In this document: piece after piece, positions 5,845 through 11,648 of the stretch
How positions within the stretch are numbered: the stretch's first letter is position 1
How the letters are laid out: every line of letters begins with the position of its first letter
NCBI GenBank assembly: GCA_902464035.1
Contig: CABQHT010000058.1
Location: 1-11,648 of the forward strand
Origin: an uncultured Collinsella sp.
GTDB lineage: Bacteria; Actinomycetota; Coriobacteriia; Coriobacteriales; Coriobacteriaceae
DNA: 11,648 nt
Direction: 5' to 3'
Translations under genes and position numbers: made by a program
The notes under the pieces: model-generated
What the model was told of the DNA's origin: nothing
What the model saw: only the letters and a program-made list of their open reading frames with translations
The model's database searches: none

Positions 5845-6483
5845 ATGATCTGGTTTACCAGCGATACCCATTTCGGGCATGAGAACGTCTTGAAGTTCAC
5901 CGACCGCCCGTGGGAGACGATTTGGCAGATGAACGACGCCATCGTCGACAACATCAACGGCAAGGTTGCCGTGGACGACGAGCTCTACATCCTGGGGGAT
6001 TTCTCATTCAAGATGACCGCCCAGGACGCCTATGGGCTGCGCAAGCGGATCGCCTGTAGACGTATCCACCTCGTCCCGGGAAACCACGACAAGGACTGGA
6101 CCCAGCCGGCGGTCGCGGGCGCGTTCACCGTGGAGCCGCCGATCTGCGTGCTCAAGATCGACGGGCAGAAGATCGTCCTGTGTCATTACCCCATGGCCGA
6201 CTGGCAGGGCATGAACCATGGATCGTGGCACCTCCACGGGCACATCCACAGCAGCGGCGGCGCGTACAACGAGTTCAACCGCAAGCAGGGCCTTCTGCGC
6301 TACGACGTCGGTTGCGATGCCAACGGGCACTCCCCGGTGAGTCTCGACGAGCTGAGGGAATGGTTCGCCGGAGCGGAAGAGCCATGCGGCCGGGTGAAAT
6401 GGCCCTGGTGGGTCAACGAGACCGGCGACAGGCAGGTCGAGCGCGAGCTGGCGGTGTACAAGCGGAAAGAGGCGATCCGATGA
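5845..6483 (+). CDS. Calcineurin-like metallophosphoesterase (first of three, COG4186-like)
   Basis: The ATG at 5845 follows AAGGAG (5831-5836) by 8 bases; the longer frame from 5752 has no such support. The 212-residue product carries all metal-binding motifs of the superfamily: D7-x-H9 (SDTHFGH), G51-D52 (LGDFS), GNHD at 79-82, H114 (LCHYPM) and GHIH at 132-135. The SDTHFGHENVLKFTDRPW start and the compact size match the COG4186 type often found in phages and mobile elements. Such enzymes use two metal ions to hydrolyse phosphomonoesters or diesters; the substrate cannot be read from sequence. The C-terminal ~40 residues (WPWWVNETGDRQVER...) extend beyond the usual core. The gene ends in an ATGA overlap with the next phosphoesterase, so the three are probably one coupled operon. 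No signal peptide; cytoplasmic. Confidence 0.9.
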   Translation: MIWFTSDTHFGHENVLKFTDRPWETIWQMNDAIVDNINGKVAVDDELYILGDFSFKMTAQDAYGLRKRIACRRIHLVPGNHDKDWTQPAVAGAFTVEPPICVLKIDGQKIVLCHYPMADWQGMNHGSWHLHGHIHSSGGAYNEFNRKQGLLRYDVGCDANGHSPVSLDELREWFAGAEEPCGRVKWPWWVNETGDRQVERELAVYKRKEAIR

Positions 6484-7205
6484 CGGTCTATGTGACAGGC
6501 GACATCCACGGTGGACTCGACATGCAAAAGCTCCGCGACTGGGAGCTTGGGGATAGTCTTACCAGCGACGACTATCTCATCGTTGCCGGTGACTTTGGCT
6601 TTCCGTGGGACTTTTCTGCCGAGGAATGCGCCGACATCGCCTGGCTGGAGTCGCGCCCCTACACGGTTCTCTTCGTCGACGGCAACCACGAGCGCTTCGA
6701 TCACTGGGAGGAGCGCCCCATGGAGCCGTGGCATGGCGGGCTGACGCAGCGCCTGTCGGACACCTCGCCCATTCGGCACCTGACGCGCGGCGGGGTCTTC
6801 GAGCTCGACGGCTCGACGGTCTTCACCATGGGCGGTGCCACGAGCGTGGACAGGGAATACCGCGTACCCTATTCCAGCTGGTGGCCTCAGGAGCTCCCGG
6901 ACGAGCGCGATTTCGATACCGCGCGGACAAAGCTCGACGAAGTCGGCTGGAAGGTCGACTGCGTCATCACCCATACCTGCTCGACGCGCATGCTCTCGCC
7001 GACGCTCTACCCGGACCCAGGCTGGGAGCGCCCTGATGTGGACCGGCTGACCGAATTCCTCGACGAGCTCGAGAATCGCCTGGACTACAAGCGCTGGTAT
7101 TACGGCCATTTTCACCGAGACGGCAATCCGGACGAACGGCACACGGTGCTGTACGACCGGATCGTGAGGCTCGGGGGCAAAATCCTGCCATGGGGTGCGT
7201 ACTGA
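6480..7205 (+). CDS. Metallophosphoesterase, second of three
   Basis: The ATG at 6480 overlaps the preceding TGA (ATGA, 6480-6483), and residues from MTVYVTGDIHG align with the start of the next gene, so longer upstream frames are rejected. The product has 241 residues with motifs D8-x-H10, G37-D38 (AGDFGF), GNHE at 68-71, FTMGGA at 115-120, H165 (VITHTCS) and GHFH at 209-212. Conserved WWPQE (134-138) and GWKVDCVITH mark a subgroup different from the first gene. The active site looks complete, so it should be an active cytoplasmic phosphohydrolase of unknown substrate. It shares full-length similarity with the following gene and is probably a tandem duplicate. The stop overlaps the next start (TGATG, 7203-7207). 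Confidence 0.9.
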   Translation: MTVYVTGDIHGGLDMQKLRDWELGDSLTSDDYLIVAGDFGFPWDFSAEECADIAWLESRPYTVLFVDGNHERFDHWEERPMEPWHGGLTQRLSDTSPIRHLTRGGVFELDGSTVFTMGGATSVDREYRVPYSSWWPQELPDERDFDTARTKLDEVGWKVDCVITHTCSTRMLSPTLYPDPGWERPDVDRLTEFLDELENRLDYKRWYYGHFHRDGNPDERHTVLYDRIVRLGGKILPWGAY

Positions 7206-7942
7206 TGACGGTCTATGTGACGGGCGACGTGCACGGCAGGGCCGAGTACGGGTCCAGCCGGTTTGCCTTCAAGAATTGGCCGCTGGGTCGGACCCTGACG
7301 CGCGATGACGTGGTGATCGTTGCCGGCGACTTCGGCTTTGTCTGGGATGGATCCAACGCCGAGAAATACTGGCTCGACTGGTTTGAGTTGAAGCCGTGGA
7401 CCACGTGTTTCGTAGACGGCAACCATGAGAACCATCACGCCTTGGTTAATCTGCCGGTACGGGAGTGGAACGGTGGGCTCGTCCATAAGGTGCGACCGCG
7501 CGTGCTGCACCTGATGCGTGGAGAGGTGTTCGGCATCGATGGGCTCACGGTCCTTGCCATGGGCGGTGCCGCGAGCAACGACAGGCAGTATCGCAGGGAA
7601 GGGAGGAGCTGGTGGCCCGAGGAGATGCCGAGCGAGGAAGAGATGGATCACTGCCGCGCCTCGCTCGACCGCGTGGGCTGGAAGGTCGACTACGTTGTGA
7701 CTCACGAGGCGCCGGCCGTCCTTGCTGAGGGGCTGTGCCGCGAGCGCGGACGTGAGTACCGCGGGGATCCGCTGCAAACCTTCCTTGCCGAGCTCGACTG
7801 CCGGCTCGGCTACCGTGCCTGGTTCTTCGGTCACTACCACGGCGACGAATGGCGCGACGACAGGCACCGCCTTATCTACCGAGACATCGTGCCGATTGAA
7901 AATGCTGCGCCCGGCTCTAGAAACCCTCTAGAAATGCTCTAG
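7205..7942 (+). CDS. Metallophosphoesterase, third of three, ending in a palindrome
   Basis: I chose the ATG at 7205 because it overlaps the upstream stop and its MTVYVTGD start matches the second gene; an upstream ATG at 7190 would add five residues. The 245-residue product has D8-x-H10, G41-D42 (AGDFGF), GNHE at 72-75, LAMGGA at 117-122, WWPEEMP at 136-142, H167 (VVTHEAP) and GHYH at 209-212. All metal ligands are present. It is clearly paralogous to the previous gene but diverged throughout, including the region after the catalytic His (residues 167-190), which could mean a different substrate. The last eight residues (SRNPLEML) are encoded by the left arm, loop and start of the right arm of a perfect inverted repeat, and the TAG stop falls in the right arm. 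That suggests the repeat was added to, or replaced, the original C-terminus. Confidence 0.9.
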   Translation: MTVYVTGDVHGRAEYGSSRFAFKNWPLGRTLTRDDVVIVAGDFGFVWDGSNAEKYWLDWFELKPWTTCFVDGNHENHHALVNLPVREWNGGLVHKVRPRVLHLMRGEVFGIDGLTVLAMGGAASNDRQYRREGRSWWPEEMPSEEEMDHCRASLDRVGWKVDYVVTHEAPAVLAEGLCRERGREYRGDPLQTFLAELDCRLGYRAWFFGHYHGDEWRDDRHRLIYRDIVPIENAAPGSRNPLEML

Positions 7943-7954
7943 AGGGTTTCTAGA
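7916..7954. terminator. Perfect 17-bp inverted repeat between convergent genes, probable bidirectional terminator
   Basis: TCTAGAAACCCTCTAGA (7916-7932) and TCTAGAGGGTTTCTAGA (7938-7954) are exact reverse complements around AATGC. Each arm begins and ends with the palindrome TCTAGA, so there are four TCTAGA sites in 39 bases. It lies between the rightward phosphoesterase operon and the leftward coiled-coil gene. There is no clear T-run on either side, so termination is inferred from position and stem strength. It could also be a protein-binding site or a recombination hot spot. Confidence 0.6.
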
Positions 7955-7982
7955 AATCACACCTGATAGGAGAAGCGCGGGG

Positions 7983-8555
7983 CTACTCGCCCTTCATCTG
8001 GGTCATGACCTCGACCTTGGCCTCGGCCACGGCCGCCCGCTGTTCGGCTACAGCAAGGCGGTCCTTGAGGGCGGCGACCTCGGCCATCAGGTCGCGCTGG
8101 GCCAGGAGTGTGTCGGCCTGGGCTTTCAGCGCGGCGTCACGCTCGCCGCGCAGGCACTCGATCTCATCGACCATGGCCTCAGCCTCAGCGTGGAGCTGGA
8201 CGACCTGCCTGTCGAGCTCCCTGGCATCGGCGAGATATCTGACGCTCGCGGCGTGGAGCTCGTTGTTCTTGAGTTCGAGGTTCGCGGTATCGAGTTCGAA
8301 CTTCTCCTCTATAAAGGCAATCCACTCATTGCAGTCGGCCTCAATCTTTTCATTCCGATCCGTCGCCTCGGCGAGCTTGCGGCTGAATTCATCCACCTGG
8401 GCCATGAGCAGCGCGTTCTCGGTCTTGAGGTCGGCAGTCTCGCGCAGAAGCTTCTGCCGCCACGTCGCCTCGATCCGCTCGGCGGCCTCATCGAGGACGG
8501 ACTTCATGCTGGGCGTCTCGCTGATTTTCTTCTCGTTCGGGTTGTCTGCCATCAT
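7983..8555 (-). CDS. Coiled-coil protein of unknown function
   Basis: The start at the ATG ending at 8555 is supported by GGAG six bases upstream; an in-frame TTG further out is discarded, and a second ATG follows directly. The product of about 190 residues is almost entirely helical heptads rich in Ala, Glu, Leu, Lys and Arg (for example TADLKTENALLMAQVDEF and VAALKDRLAVAEQRAAVAEA). It has no signal peptide, membrane segment or enzymatic motif. The composition resembles phage scaffold, tail-chaperone or plasmid partition accessory coiled coils, but none of these can be claimed. It converges on the phosphoesterase operon across the 17-bp palindrome and lies downstream of the winged-helix gene with a gap of over 400 bases, so it probably has its own promoter. 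Confidence 0.72.
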   Translation of the reverse strand: MMADNPNEKKISETPSMKSVLDEAAERIEATWRQKLLRETADLKTENALLMAQVDEFSRKLAEATDRNEKIEADCNEWIAFIEEKFELDTANLELKNNELHAASVRYLADARELDRQVVQLHAEAEAMVDEIECLRGERDAALKAQADTLLAQRDLMAEVAALKDRLAVAEQRAAVAEAKVEVMTQMKGE

Positions 8556-8576
8556 GCGGCACTCCAATCAACAAAG

Positions 8577-8595
8577 GGCATGGCTTCGCCATGCC
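8577..8595. repeat. Hairpin in front of the coiled-coil gene
   Basis: GGCATGGC (8577-8584) and GCCATGCC (8588-8595) form a perfect 8-bp stem with a TTC loop. Read on the minus strand it is followed by CTTTGTT, and the coiled-coil gene's ribosome site is about 10 bases further on. It could act as a weak terminator, mRNA stabiliser or operator. Confidence 0.5.
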
Positions 8596-8720
8596 GTACG
8601 GCTGGGAACAAATACGCTGCCGCTGTTGATTTGTAGTCGTCTTGCAATCAGTGAGTTCTAAAAGGCGTCTCAGAGTCGGTGTCTTGTCGCAGTTTTAGGT
8701 TAACTGAATACCGCACATTT

Positions 8721-8750
8721 TCATGGTATCACGTGACTTAAAGACCATGA
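8721..8750. repeat. Nested palindrome, candidate operator
   Basis: TCATGGT (8721-8727) and ACCATGA (8744-8750) are exact inverted copies enclosing TCACGTGA (8729-8736), itself a perfect palindrome. Two symmetric elements within 30 bases upstream of the leftward coiled-coil gene suggest a dimeric regulator's site. Confidence 0.45.
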
Positions 8751-8864
8751 ATGGACGGCCGTATCGATTCGTTGAAAATAGCGCCTACGACGTGTTGGTG
8801 GCGGGAGAGTGATGGCGCTAAAGATGTCGAGAATGATTACGGGATTGTCTTAGATGCGGGCATG

Positions 8865-8898
8865 AAAAAGGGCCGAAGCGAAGTGTCTGGCCGGACCC
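8865..8898 (-). terminator. Probable terminator of the Xis-like/winged-helix operon
   Basis: On the minus strand GGG-T-CCG (8898-8892, one bulged T) pairs with CGGCCC (8875-8870) and is followed by five T (8869-8865). It lies about 120 bases after the winged-helix stop. A second hairpin CCGGAC/GTCCGG (8891-8896, 8903-8908) uses the same bases, so the two are alternative folds. Confidence 0.5.
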
Positions 8899-9017
8899 AA
8901 TTGTCCGGGAACTGTTTCGGTTCGACCCTGTTTCATTTTACATCCGCGGCATGTCTTGCGGGCACCCTGACGGTGGCCGACTCCCACGACCTCGACCTCG
9001 ATAGTCGGTTTGTGGGC

Positions 9018-9404
9018 TTAAGATTTCGGGGGCTCCCAGCCGTTTTCGATGGCAGCGCGGTAGATTGCAGCGTAATTAAGCATCCAGCTGCCATCACCCA
9101 CTTTTTGAATGTACCCCTTATCCTTCAAAGAGGTGTAGGCTCGGGAGATCGTGTTCTTACTCAAATGGTAGCGCTCCTCAATCCATTTGCTTTTCGCACA
9201 AAAGCCCATGGCTTTTTTGTTTTTGGACGGCTTTCCAAGCTTCCATACAAGGCCGAGGATGAGGCGCTCGGCAGCGACGGTGGTGGCGCAGCACGCCCAC
9301 TCGGGCACTGCAATAAAATTAGTGATATCCATTTTTCTTTCAATCTCTCGTTGCCCATTAACATCATCGTTAAATTTGTCAGAAATCGACGGCAGCTCGC
9401 TCAT
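9018..9404 (-). CDS. Winged-helix DNA-binding protein
   Basis: The 128-residue product starts at the ATG ending at 9404 and has a winged-helix core. The helix around residues 43-57 (VAAERLILGLVWKLG) leads to the helix-turn-helix at 70-98 (SKWIEERYHLSKNTISRAYT, then SLKDKGY). A wing ends at KVGDGSWMLN. LSKNTISRAYTSLKDKGYI resembles the recognition helix of GntR-like and plasmid or phage replication-type winged helices. A role as regulator of excision or transfer, or as a replication-initiation component, is inferred from its position 9 bases after the excisionase-like gene. The ribosome site is weak (AGGCGATAAAC before the ATG), consistent with coupling to the gene before it. No catalytic domain is present, so it is not a complete replication protein. 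Confidence 0.78.
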   Translation of the reverse strand: MSELPSISDKFNDDVNGQREIERKMDITNFIAVPEWACCATTVAAERLILGLVWKLGKPSKNKKAMGFCAKSKWIEERYHLSKNTISRAYTSLKDKGYIQKVGDGSWMLNYAAIYRAAIENGWEPPKS

Positions 9405-9413
9405 GTTTATCGC

Positions 9414-9659
9414 CTAGTCAAAGTGGGCGGTACGACCTTCGAGCTGCTTGAAAAGCTCATAGAACGAGCTTTCAAACATGTAATTCGAACGATGGATTTG
9501 GATTAGCTTGCCGGACTCACGCATAAACTTGCGTGCGGTGTTTTCGCTCCAGCCAGTGATTTCACGGATATCGTTAACGCGGAGCAGCCGATCGCACTGA
9601 GCGGCACCAGTGGGGAAAGTCGGTGTGGACGCCTGAGTGCTAATCTTTGGAGTAGCCAT
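9414..9659 (-). CDS. Excisionase-like helix-turn-helix protein
   Basis: The 81-residue product starts at the ATG ending at 9659, with AAAGGA 9 bases upstream. After a Ser/Thr/Pro-rich leader of about 22 residues, residues 25-72 (LLRVNDIREITGWSENTARK ... RSNYMFESSFYELFKQL) fit the MerR-like fold of excisionases and HTH_17-type proteins: a helix-turn-helix followed by a basic wing. Excisionases bend the attachment site and steer the integrase towards excision. Its size, basic wing and position downstream of the integrase, read in the same direction, support that role. A plain repressor of the same fold is the main alternative. It is probably co-transcribed with the winged-helix gene that follows. 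Confidence 0.78.
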   Translation of the reverse strand: MATPKISTQASTPTFPTGAAQCDRLLRVNDIREITGWSENTARKFMRESGKLIQIHRSNYMFESSFYELFKQLEGRTAHFD

Positions 9660-9678
9660 GATGAGCTATCCTTTCAAT

Positions 9679-9723
9679 GAGGGCCCTCCCTGTGCTTGTA
9701 AGACTTACCAGGTTCATAAGCAC
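9679..9723. repeat. Palindromes in the xis-like leader
   Basis: GAGGGCCCTC (9679-9688) is a perfect palindrome. GTAAG-A-CTTAC (9698-9708) is another, and GTGCTT (9692-9697) pairs with AAGCAC (9718-9723) around it. All lie between the candidate promoter and the Xis-like start, where an autorepressor or a leader structure would act. Confidence 0.45.
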
Positions 9724-9776
9724 TTGGGGGGCCGGTTTTTATGACTACATGCGTAGCCATCTGACAGCTTTAGAAT

Positions 9777-9836
9777 GTAATAAAACCTATTAAATGTCAA
9801 TCAAATAAAGCATCTACCTGCGGAAATGATATTATA
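9777..9836 (-). promoter_or_regulatory. Leftward promoter region for the xis-like operon
   Basis: The AT-rich stretch 9660-9877 has no gene. On the minus strand a perfect TTGACA occurs at 9800-9795; the best -10 match is TACATT, 15 bases on, or CATTCT at 17. A perfect TATAAT occurs at 9836-9831 without a good -35. The surrounding ATATTA/TAATAT pair (9830-9849 region) is an inverted repeat that could bind a regulator. Which -10 is used cannot be decided. Confidence 0.45.
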
Positions 9837-9877
9837 GTACCGTAATATTATGGACGAAATGATGAATGAAAAACATA

Positions 9878-11125
9878 CTATTGCTCGTTTCTCTGTATAT
9901 AGGCATTGATTAAGTCTTCGTAGCCTTTAACTGCTTTTATTTCTGATTGTTGAACGAGGCTTGTATACGTTTTGAGCGTGATATTGGGGTCCGCGTGGCC
10001 AAGAATACCTTGCACGCTTCTAACGTCCGATCCGTTCGCCAGCATAAAAGTGCTTACACAATGCCTGAGCTGATGCGGGCAGATGCCCTTATATAGTTTT
10101 CCGCCAGTCGAATTGTTCGGCTCATAGATTCCAAGATTGCAGCTAACTGCGAAATCGCGAAACCAATGGTTGAAGATGTAGTTTTTCATGTGACAGACAG
10201 TAGGGACCCCCTGCTTGACAGCAATATCGCTAATGATGGGAGTGCTGCCAGTCTGGGACAGCCCCAGAGAGGCCAGGAGCTCTTTTTGTATGGCTGACCA
10301 TGATTGAAGACGTTCGGCCAAGGTTTCTCCAACGGGGATTTTGCGTTGGCTTTCTTGTGACTTGGGTGCCCTCAGTTCATGGTCGTTGGTGTACTGCCTG
10401 TCAATTTTCAAGGTTTTATTGGCAGGGTCCCAATCGCGCCATTCGAGGCCCAGCATCTCGCCTTTCCGCATACCCGTATACACTAGTACTAGCGTACCAA
10501 CAGCTTCGGCGGTGAGCTCAATGTGTTGAAGATGTGTGCATAAGGTAGCTACTTGGTCAATTGTCAGTGATTCTCTTTTGTTGCGTGGTCTGCGAACATG
10601 AACGGTAGCGCAGGGGTTTCGGTCAATTATTCTCTTTGCGACTGCATTCGACAGAATCTGACGCAGTTTCGAATTGATTCGTACAAGCTCTGATGGTTTG
10701 TATTTTCCCGTACGACGAGCTTCGGCATATGCTTCTTCGATTAGATCGGGAGTTAGCCCCTCAATTGTCTGAAACGCACCGAATAGGTCTTCGATATGCC
10801 TGCAATCGTACGCTTCTCTTTCATAGCTCGTTGGCGCAAGCTCGGTGTCCCTATTTTCATGAAAGGCCCAGCAGTAGGACGCAAGCAAAGTGGGCTTTTT
10901 AGTTTTAGTGATCGTGCCAGAGGAGTTGATTTCAGCCAGCTTAGCCTGCATTGCAGCCTTAGCTTCTGTTTTAGTCTTGCAACGAACCGTATAAGTTGGG
11001 GATCGTTTGTAGCGCCCTGTCTTAGGGTCCTTGACTCCAAGGGAAAAATAATAGCGATAGGTGTTAGGTGATCTCTTGTCTTTCCAACACGTGCCTCTTC
11101 CGCTAATTAGTGGCTGTTCTGACAT
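9878..11125 (-). CDS. Tyrosine recombinase (integrase)
   Basis: The 415-residue product starts at the ATG ending at 11125, with GGAG seven bases upstream. Domains: an N-terminal arm-site-binding region (about 1-75, basic, beta-rich, with KRSPTYTVRCKTKTEAKAAM), a SAM-like core-binding helical domain (about 78-180), then the catalytic domain. The full catalytic set is visible: R220 (YTGMRKGE), K255 (PKSQESQRK), H351 and R354 (HQLRH), H377 (LGHADP) and nucleophile Y387 (LKTYTSL). The length and layout match Tn916/phage-type integrases, which join attP to a chromosomal attB, here the 3' end of tRNA-Arg(CCU). It reads away from the nearby attachment site; a TTTACA at 11207-11202 (minus) could be its -35. 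Intact and probably active. Confidence 0.95.
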   Translation of the reverse strand: MSEQPLISGRGTCWKDKRSPNTYRYYFSLGVKDPKTGRYKRSPTYTVRCKTKTEAKAAMQAKLAEINSSGTITKTKKPTLLASYCWAFHENRDTELAPTSYEREAYDCRHIEDLFGAFQTIEGLTPDLIEEAYAEARRTGKYKPSELVRINSKLRQILSNAVAKRIIDRNPCATVHVRRPRNKRESLTIDQVATLCTHLQHIELTAEAVGTLVLVYTGMRKGEMLGLEWRDWDPANKTLKIDRQYTNDHELRAPKSQESQRKIPVGETLAERLQSWSAIQKELLASLGLSQTGSTPIISDIAVKQGVPTVCHMKNYIFNHWFRDFAVSCNLGIYEPNNSTGGKLYKGICPHQLRHCVSTFMLANGSDVRSVQGILGHADPNITLKTYTSLVQQSEIKAVKGYEDLINAYIQRNEQ

Positions 11126-11317
11126 CGTTGCACTCCGTTTCTTTGAATAGTTTTCAACAATTCATTGAGTGCAGTTTAGCTAAAGCCGTTAGTAATATGT
11201 TTGTAAAAGCATAGGCGCAGCTACCGGAGGCAAAAGACACAAACTGCTATGTTTATCTGCGGTTATATGATGTTCAATGATGCTTGATGAATGGTAGGGG
11301 GTAGCATTAAATCATAT
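11126..11317. other. Integrase upstream region / element end
   Basis: This AT-rich stretch between int and the tRNA remnant should hold the integrase promoter and arm-type Int/Xis sites. Visible: the perfect palindrome TTTAGCTAAA (11175-11184), a TTCATTGA near 11161 and an inverse-like TTCAATGA near 11274. No gene is seen; these are only candidate binding sites. Confidence 0.45.
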
Positions 11318-11362
11318 CTCCTAAAGCGGGTGTCGACGGTTCGAATCCGCCCGGGGGCACCA
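11318..11362 (+). other. Attachment site: 3' half of tRNA-Arg(CCU)
   Basis: From 11318 the sequence follows tRNA positions 32-76: anticodon loop CTCCTAA (anticodon CCT at 11320-11322), 3' anticodon stem AGCGG, variable loop GTGTC, T-arm GACGG-TTCGAAT-CCGCC, acceptor CGGGGGC, discriminator A and an encoded CCA (11360-11362). Bases before it (CATAT) cannot pair with AGCGG, and no GCCCCCG acceptor lies upstream, so the 5' half is missing. This is what integration into a tRNA 3' end leaves at the far junction. The T-stem has one A-C mismatch (positions 50-64). Confidence 0.8.
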
Positions 11363-11372
11363 GAGGAATATC

Positions 11373-11409
11373 GAGCCCGGTACCGCTACGGTGCCGGGCT
11401 CTTCTGGTT
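11373..11409 (+). terminator. Terminator of the displaced tRNA gene
   Basis: GAGCCCGGTACCG (11373-11385) pairs with CGGTGCCGGGCTC (11389-11401) through 13 pairs, one a G-T wobble, with a CTA loop, followed by TTCTGGTTT. It lies 10 bases after the tRNA CCA and was presumably the tRNA's own terminator before insertion. Confidence 0.8.
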
Positions 11410-11449
11410 TAAAGGTATGCCGTGGTTTTCGCTACTTCAGATGAAGAAA

Positions 11450-11480
11450 GCGCCCGTTTGCAGGGGGAGCAAACGGGCGC
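11450..11480 (-). terminator. Terminator of the PASTA-domain gene
   Basis: A perfect 12-bp stem GCGCCCGTTTGC (11450-11461) and GCAAACGGGCGC (11469-11480) has a 7-base loop. Read on the minus strand it is followed by TTTCTTC. It lies about 50 bases after the stop of the leftward PASTA-domain gene. Confidence 0.85.
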
Positions 11481-11532
11481 AATTGAGCGAATGTATTTGC
11501 ATCATCAGCCGCTGTGGGCAACGTCTTGATGA

Positions 11533-11648
11533 CTAGTTGGTCGTACCGGAATCGTCGCCTGAATCAGTACCAGAGCCAGAAATCGAAACCGTCAACGTGA
11601 TCGTGTTGTCGGTGGACTGCTTACCGGTGGGGGAGACGCCTGTAACGG
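11533..11648 (-). CDS. C-terminal end of a PASTA-domain protein (probably PknB-type Ser/Thr kinase), partial
   Basis: The minus strand is open from the window edge to TAG at 11535-11533, giving 37 visible residues. They begin VTGVSPTGKQSTDNTITLTV, the last strand pattern of a PASTA repeat, and end in a Ser/Gly/Asp/Thr tail (SGSGTDSGDDSGTTN). PASTA repeats form the extracellular muropeptide-sensing part of Stk1/PknB kinases and of some penicillin-binding proteins. A kinase is more likely because the tail is Ser/Gly/Asp-rich and begins directly after the repeat. The rest lies outside the window. It faces the tRNA remnant, has its own terminator and is most likely host chromosome flanking the insertion. 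Confidence 0.7.
   Translation of the reverse strand, partial: VTGVSPTGKQSTDNTITLTVSISGSGTDSGDDSGTTN

Larger units (their letters stand above)
8556..9017. other. Intergenic stretch without a supported gene
   Basis: The stretch holds a tight palindrome at 8577-8595 (GGCATGGC/GCCATGCC, loop TTC) and a nested palindrome at 8721-8750. It also has a terminator-like structure for the leftward operon at 8865-8898 and an overlapping hairpin at 8891-8908. The rightward frame through it lacks a ribosome site and runs as the antisense of the winged-helix and Xis-like genes. I see no RNA gene I can name. Confidence 0.6.

Noticed and set aside
6180..6479. Upstream extension of the second phosphoesterase frame
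   Set aside because: It overlaps the first phosphoesterase in another frame; the homologous MTVYVTGD start and the ATGA overlap fix the start at 6480.
8723..8812. 29-residue rightward ORF (MVSRDLKTMNGRPYRFVENS...)
   Set aside because: No ribosome site, begins inside the nested palindrome, no recognisable domain; it could be a gene remnant but I cannot support it.
8850..9017. Open frame continuing after the winged-helix stop codon, containing a CxxC pair
   Set aside because: No start with a ribosome site, and it runs through the terminator-like structure; read-through or a frayed gene end is possible but unsupported.
8751..9506. 251-residue rightward open frame
   Set aside because: It is antisense to the winged-helix and Xis-like genes, has no ribosome site at its start and shows no domain; the minus-strand products have clear helix-turn-helix motifs.
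11281..11362. Intact tRNA gene
   Set aside because: The T-arm, acceptor 3' strand and CCA are present, but the anticodon 5' stem and a GCCCCCG acceptor 5' strand are absent upstream.
1..11648. CRISPR array or insertion sequence
   Set aside because: I saw no regularly spaced repeats with unique spacers and no transposase-like gene.

Overview
The window looks like the right-hand part of an integrated, mobilizable element in a high-GC Gram-positive bacterium. My best guess is the Coriobacteriia (Collinsella/Olsenella-like), based on the LAQTG-type sortase signal, the Ala/Asp/Lys-rich surface protein with a CAP domain, and the codon use; this is inference. The right junction is well supported. 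At 11318-11362 lies the 3' half of a tRNA-Arg(CCU), from the anticodon loop to the encoded CCA, with no matching 5' half. It is followed by the tRNA's hairpin terminator and then by the leftward 3' end of a PASTA-domain gene, presumably host DNA. A tyrosine recombinase gene (11125-9878, minus) lies just inside. The intact tRNA and the left junction should lie beyond position 1, because no second copy of the tRNA 3' end is visible in the window.

Layout from left to right. (1) 2-2125: the 3' part of a cell-wall-anchored CAP-domain/coiled-coil surface protein. 2191-2844: a secreted or lipid-anchored low-complexity protein with an aromatic C-terminal domain, followed by a strong terminator. (2) 2921-3537: a long non-coding stretch packed with inverted repeats, a likely oriT and/or regulated leader of the mobilization operon. 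(3) 3538-5266: a two-ribbon-helix-helix MobC-like protein overlapping a MOBP-like relaxase. (4) 5454-5579: a 41-residue one-helix cationic peptide resembling type I toxins, with a candidate antisense promoter behind it. (5) 5759-7942: a short leader ORF and three metallophosphoesterase genes with ATGA/TGATG overlaps; the last ends inside a perfect 17-bp palindrome. (6) Minus strand: a coiled-coil protein (8555-7983), a winged-helix protein (9404-9018), an excisionase-like protein (9659-9414) and the integrase.

Read together: Int plus the Xis-like protein would move the element in and out of tRNA-Arg(CCU). MobC plus the relaxase would nick oriT so that it can be transferred by another element's conjugation machinery, since no coupling protein or type IV secretion gene is visible here. 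The phosphoesterase triad, the toxin-like peptide and probably the surface proteins would be cargo. Composition changes along the window (GC-rich surface and phosphoesterase genes, intermediate mob genes, AT-richer integrase region), consistent with a mosaic origin. The least understood parts are the phosphoesterase triad, the mob leader and the toxin-like peptide.
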